This document shows positions 43,453 to 50,457 of a stretch of DNA of 64,000 bases, piece after piece (within the stretch, counting starts at the first letter, position 1; each line of letters begins with the position of its first letter). Under the pieces are notes generated by a model. It did not search any database and was not told the origin of the DNA. It saw nothing but the letters and a program-made list of their open reading frames with translations. Both the position numbers and the translations under genes were made by a program. The DNA is from Polyangium sp. 15x6. Lineage in GTDB: Bacteria > Myxococcota_A > Polyangia > Polyangiales > Polyangiaceae. The DNA lies in contig NZ_JASBQE010000041.1 of NCBI RefSeq assembly GCF_029960785.1, positions 40,898-104,897 of the forward strand, written 5' to 3'.

Positions 43453-44550
43453 CTACACCCCGTCCGTTGGATCTCGAAGCATCTGGATCTTGCTCTCGAG
43501 CCGCTTCGAGACCCACACCTTGTTGTGCTCGTCCACGACGACCGCGCCGCAGTCGTCGAGCTCCTCGCAGATCGACATGCCCTTCTCCGGGCCGAGGATG
43601 AAGATCGCGTCGTCGATCCCGTCGGCGGTGAAGGCGTCCTTGGCCCACACGGTCACGCTGCGGCTCTTCATCGCGGGGTAGCCCGTGCGTGGATCGATGA
43701 TGTGGTGCCAGCGCTTGCCGTCCTTCACGAAGGCGCGCTCGTAGTCGCCGGCCGTCGAGAAGGCGTGGTCGGTGACGTCGATCATCGCGAAGTAGTCGTT
43801 CGGCCCCTGCCCACGCGGATCGCGCACGCCGACGCGGTACGGCGAGCCGTCGGGCTTCTTGCCGCGCACGTAGAGATCGCCGCCGGCTTGCACGTAGAAC
43901 GACGCGAGTCCTTCGGCGGAGAGCACCTTCGCTGCGGCGTCGACGGCATAGCCCTTGGCGATGCCGCCGAGGCTCACGCGCATGCCTGGCTTGCTCAGCA
44001 GCACGCTGCGCGCGTCGTGGTCGAGCTTGATCTTGCGGTAATCGATGAGCGCGCGGGCCTTGTCGATGTCGGCCTTCGAGGGCACCTCCTCGACCTTGTT
44101 CTCGTCGAAGCGCCAGAGATCACGCATCGCCTCGAACGAGATGTCGAAGACGCCCTCCGAGCGATCGGCGACGGAGATGCTCTTCTTGATCACCTCGAAC
44201 GTCTCGGGCCCGACGGCGACGCCCTGCTTGCCGGCGGCCTGGTTGATGCGCGAGATCTCGCTGTCGTCGCGCCAGGTCGTCATGAGCCGCTCGAGCCTGC
44301 GGATCTCGGCGAGCGCCTTGTCGAGCTTCGAACGGATCGCCGCCTCGTCGAGCTCGCGCGTGGTGTACGTCGTGATCACGACGTGCGTGCCCATCGCCTT
44401 GTCGTCGAGCGTCACCTTCTTCGGATCGAACGGCGGCGGGCGCGGCGGAGCCGACGAGGAGCGCGGCTCGGGCGCGGGCTCGGGCGGCGAGGACGTGTTG
44501 CACGCCGCGAGGGCGAGCGCGCCGAGGAGCAAGACATGGCTCGTTCGCAT
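43453..44550 (-). CDS. apbE: ApbE-family FAD:protein FMN transferase lipoprotein
   Basis: 365 residues from the ATG at 44550. Lipobox LAAC at about 14-17, then the ApbE fold: MGTHVVITTY, SLGGIAKGYAVDAAA, AGGDLYVRG, HHIIDPRTGYP and TADGIDDAIF. ApbE moves FMN from FAD onto Thr in exported flavoproteins, using Mg2+. Its start overlaps the methyltransferase stop by one base (TGATG), so the two genes are translationally coupled. No flavoprotein target such as NqrB/C or RnfG lies in the window. Its 3' end faces the hydratase gene 3 nt away. Confidence 0.93.
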   Translation of the reverse strand: MRTSHVLLLGALALAACNTSSPPEPAPEPRSSSAPPRPPPFDPKKVTLDDKAMGTHVVITTYTTRELDEAAIRSKLDKALAEIRRLERLMTTWRDDSEISRINQAAGKQGVAVGPETFEVIKKSISVADRSEGVFDISFEAMRDLWRFDENKVEEVPSKADIDKARALIDYRKIKLDHDARSVLLSKPGMRVSLGGIAKGYAVDAAAKVLSAEGLASFYVQAGGDLYVRGKKPDGSPYRVGVRDPRGQGPNDYFAMIDVTDHAFSTAGDYERAFVKDGKRWHHIIDPRTGYPAMKSRSVTVWAKDAFTADGIDDAIFILGPEKGMSICEELDDCGAVVVDEHNKVWVSKRLESKIQMLRDPTDGV

Positions 44551-45596
44551 CACGGCTCCCGTGTGATCCGCACGTAGACGTGCGATGGCGGGGCGATGCC
44601 CGTCTCCACGCGCGCCTTGGGCATCCCCGGCGCGAGCGCCGCGACGAGCGCGAGCTCTTCCTCGTAGAACATGCGTCGGATCGAGGTCACGGCGTCGTAG
44701 TAGAACGTGTACGTCCGACCGTACAGGGCTCCGACGAGCGCCACGAGCCCGAGCGTGGTGAAGCTCCGCTCCCCGTCGAAGAAACACGCGCCCACGCGCG
44801 CGCGCCGCGCCGCCTCGCTCATCATCCGCGCGATCATCCCCGGCGGGAAATGGTGGATCGCTTGGGTGCAGGTGATCACGTCCACGCCCCGCTCCTCGAG
44901 CCCACCGAGCGCGAGCGCGTCCTCGACCGAGAACCGCACCGAGAGCCCCCGCTCGGCCGCCTGCGCGCGCCCGAGCGCGAGGTACTCCTCCCGCAGATCA
45001 CTCGCCTCGATCGCGACCCGATCCCCGAACCGCTCGGCGAGGTACAGCGACAGCCCGCCGTGCCCCGCCGCCACGTCGTGCACGATCGGCCGCTTTCCAT
45101 CCGCGCTCGCCGCCTCCACCAGCGGATCGATCGCGGCCATCACCGTCTCGTAGATCCCTGTGCAGTGGTTGAACCGATCGAGCACGTCGAGCGCGTGCGT
45201 CCGCTCGTCCTCCGGGAAGCTCGGATCATCCATGAGCTCCGGCCGATCGCGATAGAGACGCGCGTCCACCGTGTGGAGCAGCTCCGTGAGCCGTGAGCGG
45301 CCGTCTCCGTCGAGATCCATCGGCCGCTCGGCGCGCATCGCCGTCACGGCCTCGGCGACGAGCGCGTCGAAGTGATCGATCGCCGCGCCGTCGCCCTGGA
45401 GCACGGCGTCTTCGAGCGGGGCGATCGCGGGCGCGAACCGCTCGATCGTGCGCTGCATGGCTTTGTTGCGGTGCAGCGCGAGCGCCGCGCGGAGCGGCCC
45501 ACGCACGTCGTGGCGGCTCAGCTTGCGCATCACTGCTTCGAGGGCTGGATCGAGGCGGCGGCGGAGGACCTCGGACAGCATCGAGGCGCGGGGCAT
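44550..45596 (-). CDS. Class I SAM-dependent methyltransferase
   Basis: 348 residues. A helical N-terminal region (about 1-165) precedes a Rossmann methyltransferase domain: motif I HDVAAGHGGLSLYLA, acidic loop EASDLREEY, then EDALALGG and DVITCTQAIHHFPPG. The C-terminal stretch (about 275-320) has a hydrophobic segment. The HHFPPG motif resembles small-molecule or ubiquinone-type methyltransferases. Substrate unknown; coupled to apbE downstream. A start at Met6 is also possible. Confidence 0.85.
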   Translation of the reverse strand: MPRASMLSEVLRRRLDPALEAVMRKLSRHDVRGPLRAALALHRNKAMQRTIERFAPAIAPLEDAVLQGDGAAIDHFDALVAEAVTAMRAERPMDLDGDGRSRLTELLHTVDARLYRDRPELMDDPSFPEDERTHALDVLDRFNHCTGIYETVMAAIDPLVEAASADGKRPIVHDVAAGHGGLSLYLAERFGDRVAIEASDLREEYLALGRAQAAERGLSVRFSVEDALALGGLEERGVDVITCTQAIHHFPPGMIARMMSEAARRARVGACFFDGERSFTTLGLVALVGALYGRTYTFYYDAVTSIRRMFYEEELALVAALAPGMPKARVETGIAPPSHVYVRITREP

Positions 45597-45659
45597 GGGC
45601 TGATCTTAACGGATCCAGGCGCGACGTCGCGTCACGAGCGCCCCGCGCGAGAGGGCTGT

Positions 45660-46871
45660 ATGCTGCACGATCGACCCATGGAGACGACATCCGTCGATCG
45701 ACCTCACAGGGAAGCCATCCTCGCGGCCTCGCGTGCCGTCGCGCCGATCGTCCGCGACGTCGCGTCGCGGATCTTCGCGCACCCGGAGCTACGGTTCGAA
45801 GAGACGCGCGCCGCAGGCTGGATCTGCGAAGCCATCGAGGCCGAGGGTGTCCCCGTCGAACGTGGCACGGGAGGCCTCGCCACGGCCTTCCGCGCGCGCC
45901 TCGGCGACGGCGCGGGCCCGCGCGTCGCGATCCTCGCCGAGTACGACGCGCTCCCCGAGATGGGCCATGCATGTGGCCACAACCTGATCGCCGGCGGCGC
46001 GCTCGGCGCGTTCCTCGCGCTCGCGCGGGCGCGACCGTCCTTCGCGGGCACGATCGAGATCATCGGCACACCAGCGGAGGAAGGAGGCGGCGGCAAGATC
46101 CGCCTGCTCCAGGCCGGCGTGTTCGACGGCGTCACGGCCGCGCTCATGTTTCACCCGTACGATTGTGACCTGCTCGCGCCGACTTCCCTTGCGAGCTACT
46201 GGCTCTCGCTCCGCTTCAAAGGAGTGCCTTCGCACGCGGCGATGGCTCCGTGGGAGGGCAAGAGCGCGCTCGCGGCGGCGCTCGGGACGATGCACCTCGT
46301 CGACGCGCAACGCGTACAACTGCGGGACGGCGTGCGTGTGCACGGCGTCGTCGTCGAGGGCGGCCAGGCGGTCAACATCATCCCCGAGCGTGCCGTCGTG
46401 GACTTCGCGGTGCGCGCGCCGTCGTTCGCCGAGCTCTCGATCGTGCGCGCGCTCGTCGAGCGATGTGCGCGCGGCGCGGCGATCGCGTGTGGCGTGGAGG
46501 TCGAGATCGAGGTGCGGGGCGGCTACAAGGACCTGCGCCCGAACATCCCGCTCGCGCGCCGCTTCGGCGAGCACCTCGCCGCGCTCGGCAGGCCTGCGCG
46601 CTTGGTCGACCCCGTGCGCAGCATGGGCTCGACGGACATGGGCGACATCTCGCACGTGATCCCATCGATCCACCCGCTGCTCGCGATCTGCGACGAGGGC
46701 GAGACGATGTGCCACGAGCACCCGTTCGCGCGGTACGCGGACAGCGATCGAGGCGCGGACGCGATGATGGCGGCGGCGCAGGCGATGGCGCTCACGGCGC
46801 TCGACATCCTCGCGGACGCACCCTTGCGGGCGGCGATGACGTCTTATTTCGAGGGAAAAACCGGGCAGTAA
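45660..46871 (+). CDS. M20-family metallopeptidase/amidohydrolase
   Basis: About 403 residues. Metal-site motifs EYDALPEMGHACGHN and GTPAEEGGGGK, a dimerisation domain with SHAAMAPWEGKSALAA, and a late conserved EGETMCHEHPF. This is the M20D/PM20D2-like group that hydrolyses N-acyl amino acids or dipeptides. The ATG at 45660 has GAGAGGG 4 nt upstream; the ATG at 45678 is an alternative without a ribosome binding site. No signal peptide. It stands alone, convergent with the next gene. Confidence 0.9.
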   Translation: MLHDRPMETTSVDRPHREAILAASRAVAPIVRDVASRIFAHPELRFEETRAAGWICEAIEAEGVPVERGTGGLATAFRARLGDGAGPRVAILAEYDALPEMGHACGHNLIAGGALGAFLALARARPSFAGTIEIIGTPAEEGGGGKIRLLQAGVFDGVTAALMFHPYDCDLLAPTSLASYWLSLRFKGVPSHAAMAPWEGKSALAAALGTMHLVDAQRVQLRDGVRVHGVVVEGGQAVNIIPERAVVDFAVRAPSFAELSIVRALVERCARGAAIACGVEVEIEVRGGYKDLRPNIPLARRFGEHLAALGRPARLVDPVRSMGSTDMGDISHVIPSIHPLLAICDEGETMCHEHPFARYADSDRGADAMMAAAQAMALTALDILADAPLRAAMTSYFEGKTGQ

Positions 46872-46874
46872 GAA

Positions 46875-47492
46875 TCAGGCTGCGGGCGCGCGCTTGCTGT
46901 CGATCCCGGCGGCTTGCAGATCGTCGAGCATGCCCGTCGTGCCTTCGAGCGGGATCGCGCGGGCGAGGGCCACGCGCTCGAGCATCATCGCGAGCTCCAG
47001 CATGTTGCTCACGGGCGGCAGGAGCGCGCTCGTCCCGTCCCAGAGATCGAGCCCGATGCTGCCGCGCAGAACCGGCAGCTCCTGCCCCTTCTGCTCGGTC
47101 TTCGGGATGCGCACCTTGTCGATCTGCGACCAGCTCCAGCGCCGCACCCGCGGCACCCCGAACGAGAGCAGCTCGCGCAGCACGATGCCCTCCGGGTTCA
47201 CCACCACGCCGCGCATCTGGTCACGCAAAACCCCGGCGATTGCGCTGCAAAACAGGATGATCGCGCACACGCTGGCGGGCATGATGCGGTGGCGATCGTC
47301 CTCGACGACGTACTTGAAGAGCCAGGTATCCGTCGGGGCATGTTGCCCGTAGACGATCGCGCCCGAGATGATCAGCGCGACCGCGAGGTAAGCGAGCCAG
47401 GGAAGGCGTTCCTTCAGCGGCGGCCCGAACGACACGGTGCTGTCCGGGCGGTACGTCATGTCGAAGCCGGGAGGACGAGAAGGTCGCGCCAT
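46875..47492 (-). CDS. Two-helix membrane protein, PH-like domain, function unknown
   Basis: 205 residues. Two hydrophobic helices (about 31-50 and 72-90) are followed by a beta-rich cytoplasmic region with VVVNPEGIVLRELLSFG and WSWSQIDKVRI, which resembles the bacterial PH-like domains next to paired membrane helices. No catalytic residues visible. It is convergent with the M20 gene at 3 nt distance. Confidence 0.7.
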   Translation of the reverse strand: MARPSRPPGFDMTYRPDSTVSFGPPLKERLPWLAYLAVALIISGAIVYGQHAPTDTWLFKYVVEDDRHRIMPASVCAIILFCSAIAGVLRDQMRGVVVNPEGIVLRELLSFGVPRVRRWSWSQIDKVRIPKTEQKGQELPVLRGSIGLDLWDGTSALLPPVSNMLELAMMLERVALARAIPLEGTTGMLDDLQAAGIDSKRAPAA

Positions 47493-47541
47493 GCCCGCAG
47501 TCTACACGACCGGGGCGCGAACCTTGGATCCGGCTATCGAC

Positions 47542-47892
47542 TCACTGGCACTCGGATGCCTTCGTCGGATTCGCGCGGAAGTATTCGAGGCACCACGGGC
47601 TCAGCGCTGCGGTGAAGTCCGCGCACGGGATCTGGTCCGGCGACGTGCCCGAGCGATCCGTCGCCAGCGCTTCTTTGCAGGAGGCGCAGCACTTCTGCTT
47701 CATCTCGCCGGCATCCGCGGGCTTTTCGCCCTCCTCCACCGGCTTCGGCGCTGCCTCCTCGCCGGCCATGTCCTGGCCGCCCGTGTCCTTGTCGACGTCC
47801 GGCACCTCTGCCTGCTTGGGCGGGCTACACGCCGCGATGAGCAGGGATCCCGCGAAGAACAAGCCGACGAGCGCGCTCGAAACCTTCTTCAT
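47542..47892 (-). CDS. Small Cys-containing lipoprotein
   Basis: 116 residues from the ATG at 47892 (start MKKVSSAL). Signal II with lipobox IAAC, then an acidic Pro/Glu/Asp-rich linker and a C-terminal 50-residue part with CCASC and two later Cys residues. The linker probably spans the periplasm, with the Cys-rich head as the functional part; no family recognised. A start 12 codons upstream (47928) is possible but would add a polar stretch before the signal. Confidence 0.72.
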   Translation of the reverse strand: MKKVSSALVGLFFAGSLLIAACSPPKQAEVPDVDKDTGGQDMAGEEAAPKPVEEGEKPADAGEMKQKCCASCKEALATDRSGTSPDQIPCADFTAALSPWCLEYFRANPTKASECQ

Positions 47893-47986
47893 GGATCCGG
47901 CTTTATCGGAAGCCCGACCGGGAATCAAACGTGGTGTTCGTCGCGGCGCTTTGAGCGTGGCGCCCTCCTATAGCAAACTCGCCGCC

Positions 47987-49456
47987 ATGCACGTGCACCT
48001 CGTGGGCGTGGCAGGGACGGGGATGGGCGCGCTCGCCGGGCTGTTCAAGGCCAGCGGGCACGACGTCTCCGGCTCCGACGTCGCCTTCTATCCTCCCATG
48101 GGCCCCGCCCTCGAACGCTGGGGCATCCGGCTCATGGAGGGCTTCGACCCGAAGCACCTCGAACCTCGCCCCGATCTCGTCGTCATCGGAAACGTTTGCC
48201 GTCCAACGAACCCCGAGGCGCGCGCCGCGCTGGACAGCGGCGTCCCGACGAAGAGCATGCCTCACGCGCTCGCCGAGCTCCTGCTCGCGCATCGCTCTCC
48301 GCTCGTCGTCGGCGGCACCCACGGCAAGACCACGACGAGCGCCCTTTGCGCGTGGCTCCTCCACGAGGCCGGCCGCGACCCGGGCTTTCTCATCGGCGGC
48401 TTGCCCAAGAACTTCGACGCGAGCTTCCGCGTCCCCGGCGACGTGGCTCGCGGCGGCCGTTTGCCGCTCGTCACGGGCGAAGGCATGTCGCGTCGCAAGA
48501 CGCCGTTCGTCGTCGAGGGCGACGAGTACGACACGGCCTTCTTCGAGAAGACCCCCAAGTTCTGGCACTACCGGCCCGAGGTCGCGATCCTCACGTCGAT
48601 CGAGCACGACCACGTCGACATCTACCCGGACGAGGCCTCCTACCTCGCGGCCTTCCGCGGCTTCGTCGAGCGTGTCCCCGAGAGCGGCCTCATCGTCGCG
48701 GCCGCGGCCGATCCGCGCGTCGTCGACGTCGTCCGTGCTTCGGCCCGCGCCGAGGTCGCGTGGTTCGCCCTCGAAGGCGACGACACCCACGGACAGCCGC
48801 CGCACTGGCTCGCCGCGCCTGCCGAGGTCGACGAGAACGGCCAGTCGTTCGACCTCTACGCCGGCGGCGTCTACGCGGGCCGCGTCGCGCTCGCGATCCC
48901 CGGCCGCCACAACATCCGCAACGCGCTCGCCGCCGCCGCGGCCGTCGCGCAGGGCTTCGGCGTCCCGCTCTCCACGGTCATCTCGGCCCTCGCGACCTTC
49001 CAGGGCGTTCGCCGCCGGCAGGATCTGCTCTACGAAGTGCGCGGCGTCCGTGTCTACGACGACTTCGCGCACCACCCGACCGCCGTCGACGAGACCCTGC
49101 GCGCGCTCCGCGCCCGCCACACGAAGGGCGCGCTTTACGCCGTGTTCGAGCCGCGCAGCGCGACCGCTTGCCGTGCTCTCCATCAGGAGCAGTACGCGAG
49201 CGCGTTCGACGCGGCCGACGTCATCGTCCTCGCCCCGCTCGGCCGTACCGAGATCCCCGAGGCCGAGCGGCTCGACCTCCGCGCGCTCGCGGCAGCGCTC
49301 GAAGCACGGGGCAAGCGCGCGTGGACGCCTGCGTCGGTCGACGAGATCGTCACGCTGCTCGCGCGCGGCGCGCAGGCAGGCGACACCATCGCGCTCCTCT
49401 CGAACGGCGCGTTCGGCGGCATTTACGACAAGCTTCGGGGAGCGCTCGCGCCATGA
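47987..49456 (+). CDS. mpl: UDP-N-acetylmuramate:L-Ala-gamma-D-Glu-meso-DAP ligase (Mpl)
   Basis: 489 residues from the ATG at 47987. N-terminal Rossmann start HVHLVGVAGTGMGALAGL, GSDVAFYPPM, then the Mur ligase P-loop GGTHGKTTT, FLIGGLPKNF, and C-terminal DDFAHHPTAVDETLRAL. The YPPM and PKNF segments separate Mpl from MurC. It attaches recycled tripeptide to UDP-MurNAc in the cytoplasm, so the organism recycles its murein. It overlaps the next gene by 4 nt (ATGA). Confidence 0.92.
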   Translation: MHVHLVGVAGTGMGALAGLFKASGHDVSGSDVAFYPPMGPALERWGIRLMEGFDPKHLEPRPDLVVIGNVCRPTNPEARAALDSGVPTKSMPHALAELLLAHRSPLVVGGTHGKTTTSALCAWLLHEAGRDPGFLIGGLPKNFDASFRVPGDVARGGRLPLVTGEGMSRRKTPFVVEGDEYDTAFFEKTPKFWHYRPEVAILTSIEHDHVDIYPDEASYLAAFRGFVERVPESGLIVAAAADPRVVDVVRASARAEVAWFALEGDDTHGQPPHWLAAPAEVDENGQSFDLYAGGVYAGRVALAIPGRHNIRNALAAAAAVAQGFGVPLSTVISALATFQGVRRRQDLLYEVRGVRVYDDFAHHPTAVDETLRALRARHTKGALYAVFEPRSATACRALHQEQYASAFDAADVIVLAPLGRTEIPEAERLDLRALAAALEARGKRAWTPASVDEIVTLLARGAQAGDTIALLSNGAFGGIYDKLRGALAP

Positions 49457-50295
49457 AGAGCACGACGACGGGCGAGCGCGCGCAGTTTGCCGCCATCGCG
49501 CAGCTCGTGGCCGAGGAGGCGGGCGCGCTCGTGAGCGCCGGCTTCCGTTCGCGCCCGCCCGTCGAGTCGAAGGGCCCTTCGGATCTCGTCACCGAGTACG
49601 ACCGCGCGAGCGAGGACATGATCGCGATGCGCCTCGGCTCGCTCGCGCCCGGCATCCCGGTCGTGGGCGAGGAGCGCGGCGACGGCTTCGCGCCAATGGC
49701 CCTGCGCAGCGGCCTCGTCTGGTACGTCGACCCGCTCGACGGCACGACGAACTTCGTGCACGGCCACCCCTTCTGGAGCATCTCCGTCGGCCTCTTCGAC
49801 GGCGACGAGCCGATCGCAGGCGCGGTCGTGGCGCCGGCGCTCGGCCTTCGCTGGAGCGGTTGGGTGGGCGAGCCCGTGAGCGTCTCGGGCCGCCCGGGTC
49901 GGCACGGCGAGGCGCGGCGTAATGGTCAGCGATGCGGCGTGAGCCCGACGATGCGGCTCGAGGACGCGCTCGTCGCCACGGGGTTTCCGCCAATCCGCAA
50001 CGTCGCGCCCGCGAACAATTTCCACTCGTTCATGAGCGTGAAGCACGTGGTGCAGGGCGTGCGGCGTTGCGGGAGCGCCGCGATCGACCTGTGCATGGTC
50101 GCAGACGGGACGTACGACGGTTACTGGGAGCGGAAGCTCAACATCTGGGACGTCGCGGCAGGCTGCGCGATGGTGCTGGCAGCGCGGGGGAGGATCACGT
50201 CGCTGGAGGGCGGGGTGCCGAATTATCACGAGGGGCACATCGCCGTTTCGAATGGGCATTTGCACGACGCGTTGGTCGAGGCGATCAACGCGTAG
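49453..50295 (+). CDS. Inositol monophosphatase-family protein
   Basis: 280 residues from the ATG at 49453. Metal-binding motifs GEERG, DPLDGTTNFVHG and NIWDVAAG are all present, so Li+-sensitive Mg2+-dependent phosphatase activity is likely on inositol phosphate or a related sugar phosphate or PAP. A stretch of about 30 residues (VGEPVSVSGRPGRHGEARRNG) in the middle is Arg/Gly-rich compared with E. coli SuhB. Translationally coupled to mpl by a 4-nt overlap. Confidence 0.92.
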   Translation: MKSTTTGERAQFAAIAQLVAEEAGALVSAGFRSRPPVESKGPSDLVTEYDRASEDMIAMRLGSLAPGIPVVGEERGDGFAPMALRSGLVWYVDPLDGTTNFVHGHPFWSISVGLFDGDEPIAGAVVAPALGLRWSGWVGEPVSVSGRPGRHGEARRNGQRCGVSPTMRLEDALVATGFPPIRNVAPANNFHSFMSVKHVVQGVRRCGSAAIDLCMVADGTYDGYWERKLNIWDVAAGCAMVLAARGRITSLEGGVPNYHEGHIAVSNGHLHDALVEAINA

Positions 50296-50444
50296 AGGCT
50301 GCTGCGAGAGCGTAGCGCCGGGGTTTCACCCCGGGCCCGACCAGGGGCTCTTCGCCCCTGGACCCGAACCAGGGCACAGCCCTGGACCTCTGGTGCATCG
50401 ACCGCGGTGCGGTCGATGCAACGAGACGATTCGTGTAGCAGCCT
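50296..50444. repeat. Compound inverted-repeat element (four hairpins inside an 8-bp closing stem)
   Basis: AGGCTGCT (50296-50303) and AGCAGCCT (50437-50444) enclose four perfect hairpins: 50318-50334 (7 bp, TTC loop), 50341-50361 (8 bp), 50369-50385 (7 bp, ACA loop) and 50394-50420 (12 bp, GGT loop). It fills the gap between the 3' ends of two convergent genes, so it may be a strong bidirectional terminator or a mobile palindromic element. Related G/C hairpins are at 9449-9483 and 14512-14550. Confidence 0.75.
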
Positions 50445-50457
50445 GTGGAATACCCTC

